A stretch of 34,197 nucleotides of DNA from Aeropyrum sp. (GTDB lineage: Archaea; Thermoproteota; Thermoprotei_A; Sulfolobales; Acidilobaceae). Made by a program: the position numbers and the translations under genes. The number at the start of each line of letters is the position of its first letter. Positions within the stretch are counted from its first letter, which is position 1. The DNA lies in assembly GCA_015521685.1 (NCBI GenBank), contig WANT01000014.1:1-34197 (forward strand), written 5' to 3'. Shown here in pieces: positions 31,806 to 34,197 of the stretch. The notes below the pieces were generated by a model that saw only the letters and a program-made list of their open reading frames with translations, made no database searches and was not told the origin of the DNA.

Positions 31806-32876
31806 TTAACTGATAGTATTTGCGTTCGACGAATTCAAATCATCCTTGTTCCAGCGCCTCAACAGCAGTGCAGATATGGATAGGGTATATAAAGCGACCC
31901 CGAGGGGTGTGCTCCAGTGTGGCACTACCTCAAATCCTTCATCCTTCAGCTTAATTAAATGGCCAACTATCGTGATCCTACCGTCTATCGTGATGGCAGG
32001 CACTATGGGTGAGGGGATTGGATTATCAAAGACGACCTCCCTCTCTCCCGACCCGTCGCTTACTACGAGCTCTATTATATTGCCGCTACTGTCTAGTTTG
32101 GCATCCACTACTCTATAGATTTCACCGCCTACAATAGGAGATGCTAGAGCAAGAGCAGCTATTATCCCCACAACAGCTACCGACGCCCCCAAGATCCTTG
32201 GAGGAGTCAAGCCTAAGTATCCGACGGCTAAAAGGCTGATAGCTGTGCCTAGGGCAAACAACATCCTCAGCCCAAATAAGACGCCTGTAACTGGCTCCGC
32301 CGAGAACTGCTGTATGGCCTGGCCTGTAGGGTGAAGGCTCTCCACAATCCTATTGGCTAGAAAGCTGACTATCACTAGGCTAAAGGCTGCGGCAGCGTAG
32401 GCTGCAGATACTCTCTCCCTCCTCTCGGGATCTGAGATACTTCTCCTAATCGGGAAGTAGGCTAGGAAGGCTAAGAATAGGAATAGGACCGCAGTTTGCT
32501 TAGGATCCCAGTTCCACGCAACTCCCCACGACTCTTGGGCCCACGTAGATCCCGTTATAAGTGTTAGCGCCGCATAGACAACGCCTAGAACCACGGCAGT
32601 GTATGATAGTTTGGCTCCCCTAGGATCTTCCTTCCACAGGTAGAGCATTGCGCCTAAGGCAGCGAGAGCGAATAGCAGATATGATGATAGAGCTATAGGA
32701 ACGTGAATGTATATGTTTCTATATGCTAGAGGCGAGCCTAAGGACACTGTCGCGGGGAAAGCTCCTTTAAAGGCAGCGTAAATCAAGGTAGCCATATCCA
32801 GTGTTAGAATAACTGGCACTACTAAGAGTATCGACCTCGACAAAACCCTCGGCTCTACACCAAGCTTCAATACCAT
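31806..32876 (-). CDS. ccmC: Heme exporter/handler CcmC with an extra C-terminal domain
   Basis: A 356-residue CcmC presents heme to CcmE at the outer face. Its WWD motif is WGVAWNWDPKQTAV (about 118-130), with ligand histidines in RNIYIHVPIA (about residue 58) and ESLHPTGQ (about 187). Six helices form the usual CcmC core (about 15-240). The core is followed by an added strand-rich domain of about 80 residues (IYRVVDAKLDSSGNIIELVV, GRITIVGHLIKL) and a final helix (LGVALYTLSISALLLRRW). Ordinary CcmC ends near residue 245. ATG 32876 or TTG 32879 starts the gene; ccmA diverges from the same spacer. Confidence 0.92.
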   Translation of the reverse strand: MVLKLGVEPRVLSRSILLVVPVILTLDMATLIYAAFKGAFPATVSLGSPLAYRNIYIHVPIALSSYLLFALAALGAMLYLWKEDPRGAKLSYTAVVLGVVYAALTLITGSTWAQESWGVAWNWDPKQTAVLFLFLAFLAYFPIRRSISDPERRERVSAAYAAAAFSLVIVSFLANRIVESLHPTGQAIQQFSAEPVTGVLFGLRMLFALGTAISLLAVGYLGLTPPRILGASVAVVGIIAALALASPIVGGEIYRVVDAKLDSSGNIIELVVSDGSGEREVVFDNPIPSPIVPAITIDGRITIVGHLIKLKDEGFEVVPHWSTPLGVALYTLSISALLLRRWNKDDLNSSNANTIS

Positions 32877-32913
32877 CAACCCAAGTAGACTTAGCGGTGA
32901 TAGTCGGCCCAGC

Positions 32914-32940
32914 TTATATGGACTTATTTAGGCATAAAAT
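32914..32940. promoter_or_regulatory. Divergent promoter region for ccmC and ccmA
   Basis: On the minus strand CATATAA lies about 40 bases before the ccmC start. On the plus strand TTATTTA and CATAAAAT lie at 32924-32940, about 45 bases before ATG 32981. The arrangement predicts two promoters back to back, coordinating the two halves of the system. Confidence 0.45.
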
Positions 32941-32980
32941 CCTTCCATCCAACCCAGCCAATAGGGTGTATTTCCCAGTA

Positions 32981-33628
32981 ATGACAGGACAAATCCAAAA
33001 ATCTCCGAAAACTAAAATCAACCTCCACAATGTCTGGAAGAAGCTTGGCAACACCTGGATCCTGAAGGGCGTAAGTCTGGAAGTCAGGGAAGGAGAGCCC
33101 ATCCTCATAATAGGAGCTAACGGCTCTGGAAAAACCACTCTACTAAGACTCATAGCGGGCTTAACGAAACCCACTAAAGGCGAAATAAGCATTGTCTGCA
33201 AGACACGTACCTGCATCGGGCTCTCAGGACACTATCCCAGCCTCTATCCAAACCTCACAGTAGAAGAGAACATCAGATTCTTCACACTATTACACGGTCT
33301 CGAAGATCCCGGGGAAACTGCGCTAGCAGCGTGGGACGCTTTCGGCCTAGACAAATACCGTCAGGCCCTGGTCTCAGAGCTTAGCTATGGCTGGAGGAAG
33401 AGAACTGATATCGTAAGGTGCCTGGCCGGAGATCCGGAGGTGATCCTGCTAGACGAGCCCTTCTCAGGCTTAGACTCTTCGACAGCCGCAACGCTATCAT
33501 CATTAATAAAGGATCTTATCGACCAAAGTAAGACTGTCATCGCGACAACGCCACGAATGGACGAGCAATACTCGAGCATAAACTGGAATATTTACTCGCT
33601 TAGAGGTGGACTCCTTGCCAAACGGTAG
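32981..33628 (+). CDS. ccmA: Heme exporter ABC ATPase CcmA
   Basis: The 215-residue ABC ATPase of the CcmAB complex powers release of holo-CcmE. Walker A is GANGSGKT at 45-52, the signature reads LSYGWRKR instead of LSGGQ, Walker B is VILLDEPF, and the final part ends in a strand typical of CcmA. The start is set at ATG 32981 because the TATA elements lie at 32924-32940; the open frame from 32897 would include those elements. Its end overlaps the ccmB start by 14 bases, so the pair is coupled. Confidence 0.9.
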   Translation: MTGQIQKSPKTKINLHNVWKKLGNTWILKGVSLEVREGEPILIIGANGSGKTTLLRLIAGLTKPTKGEISIVCKTRTCIGLSGHYPSLYPNLTVEENIRFFTLLHGLEDPGETALAAWDAFGLDKYRQALVSELSYGWRKRTDIVRCLAGDPEVILLDEPFSGLDSSTAATLSSLIKDLIDQSKTVIATTPRMDEQYSSINWNIYSLRGGLLAKR

Positions 33629-34197
33629 CCACCCGAAGGCACTAGCTGCTATAATATGGAAGGATGCTATCACAGACTTCAGAGATCCAACCCTAGTTAT
33701 GCTCCAGACAGTCTTCTCAATAGGCTCCGGCCTAGCAGTAGGTATAGCCGCGAGGAGCGGAATCTGGGGCGGTGAGCCCCTTATAGTGGGGGGAGTTGCC
33801 TTAGCTATGATGTTCCAATCGGTTTTTGCAATCCATGGGGCGATCCTCAGGGAGGTAGAGGCCAACAGCATAGAGGCCCTTAGGCTAGCGCCTGCGCCGA
33901 AATGGCTTCTCTTCACAGCCAAAACCTTCTACTCAACAGCAAATATTTTCGTCTTTACAACAGTCTTCCTACTAGCAAGTCTCCTATTCTCCCAGCAAAG
34001 CCTAGCCAAAACATTCCACGCCACGCCATGGCTAATAATAACCAGCACTTACCTAGGTATAGTCTCAAGCTTCACAGGAATAACCCTGATCTACAGCCAA
34101 GCCAGAAACACCGCCTCACCAGCAATAATCCTAGCCCTAACGCCACCCTACTTCTACTCCACGGTAGAACACCTAACACTTCTAGTCCAGGGAGTAA
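33615..34197 (+). CDS. ccmB: Heme exporter membrane protein CcmB, cut by window edge
   Basis: The first 194 codons of a CcmB-type membrane protein run off the right edge. The N-terminal stretch AAIIWKDAITDFRDP and the loop EVEANSIEALRLAPAPKWL match the conserved N-terminus and the cytoplasmic loop of CcmB. About five helices are visible. TTG 33615 follows GAGGTGGA by 4 bases; GTG 33606 is an alternative. It overlaps ccmA, and the two form an ABC complex. The end and stop lie outside the window. Confidence 0.85.
   Translation, partial: MPNGSHPKALAAIIWKDAITDFRDPTLVMLQTVFSIGSGLAVGIAARSGIWGGEPLIVGGVALAMMFQSVFAIHGAILREVEANSIEALRLAPAPKWLLFTAKTFYSTANIFVFTTVFLLASLLFSQQSLAKTFHATPWLIITSTYLGIVSSFTGITLIYSQARNTASPAIILALTPPYFYSTVEHLTLLVQGV

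Overview
The window looks like a chromosomal segment from an aerobic, hyperthermophilic crenarchaeon, most likely Desulfurococcales and Aeropyrum-like (inference). The reasons are: TATA-type promoters with very short leaders; Shine-Dalgarno (SD) sites of the GGAGGTG type; many TTG and GTG starts; heavy AGG and ATA codon use in a fairly G+C-rich sequence; a PolB2-like DNA polymerase; an archaeal exported Lon-like protease; and the archaeal form of cytochrome c maturation. Genes are tightly packed. No gene-free stretch exceeds about 200 bases, and I saw no rRNA, tRNA, CRISPR array or insertion sequence.

Left end (1-4455): a B-family DNA polymerase of PolB2 type is split into two head-to-head genes. 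The catalytic part runs leftward off the window and the N-terminal/exonuclease-like part runs rightward. A small ABM-fold protein and a membrane-anchored S16 (Lon-like) serine protease follow on the minus strand.

Molybdenum hydroxylase region (4616-11946, plus strand): coxS-coxL-coxM encode a three-subunit Mo/Fe-S/FAD hydroxylase. Its large subunit has the form II signature AYRGAGR, so CO need not be the substrate. The accessory genes coxD (MoxR AAA+), coxE (VWA), coxG and xdhC/coxF-like follow.

Sulfur and amino-acid region (11971-16212): a small orphan gene on the minus strand, then a cystathionine beta-synthase with an insertion of about 40 residues, a cystathionine gamma-lyase/synthase, and a tryptophanase-type lyase. 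The first two form a plausible reverse transsulfuration route from homocysteine to cysteine.

Quinone and transport region (16262-23591): a UbiD decarboxylase overlaps a UbiA prenyltransferase, plausibly menaquinone biosynthesis. A NitT/TauT-type ABC importer, a DsrE-like protein, a RecA-like protein with a broken P-loop plus a small overlapping partner, and a DMT exporter follow. A DUF1156-type DNA methylase lies at 23617-25392.

Right end (25530-34197): a winged-helix protein and a membrane protein precede a cytochrome c maturation cluster. On the minus strand, in order of transcription, lie ccmC (with an extra C-terminal domain), ccmE (CXXXY type), a thioredoxin-CcdA fusion, an enlarged ccmF, and a membrane-anchored protein with an acidic Met/Trp/Cys tail. 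ccmA-ccmB diverge on the plus strand, and ccmB is cut by the window edge. No ccmH is seen, which fits the described archaeal variant of System I.
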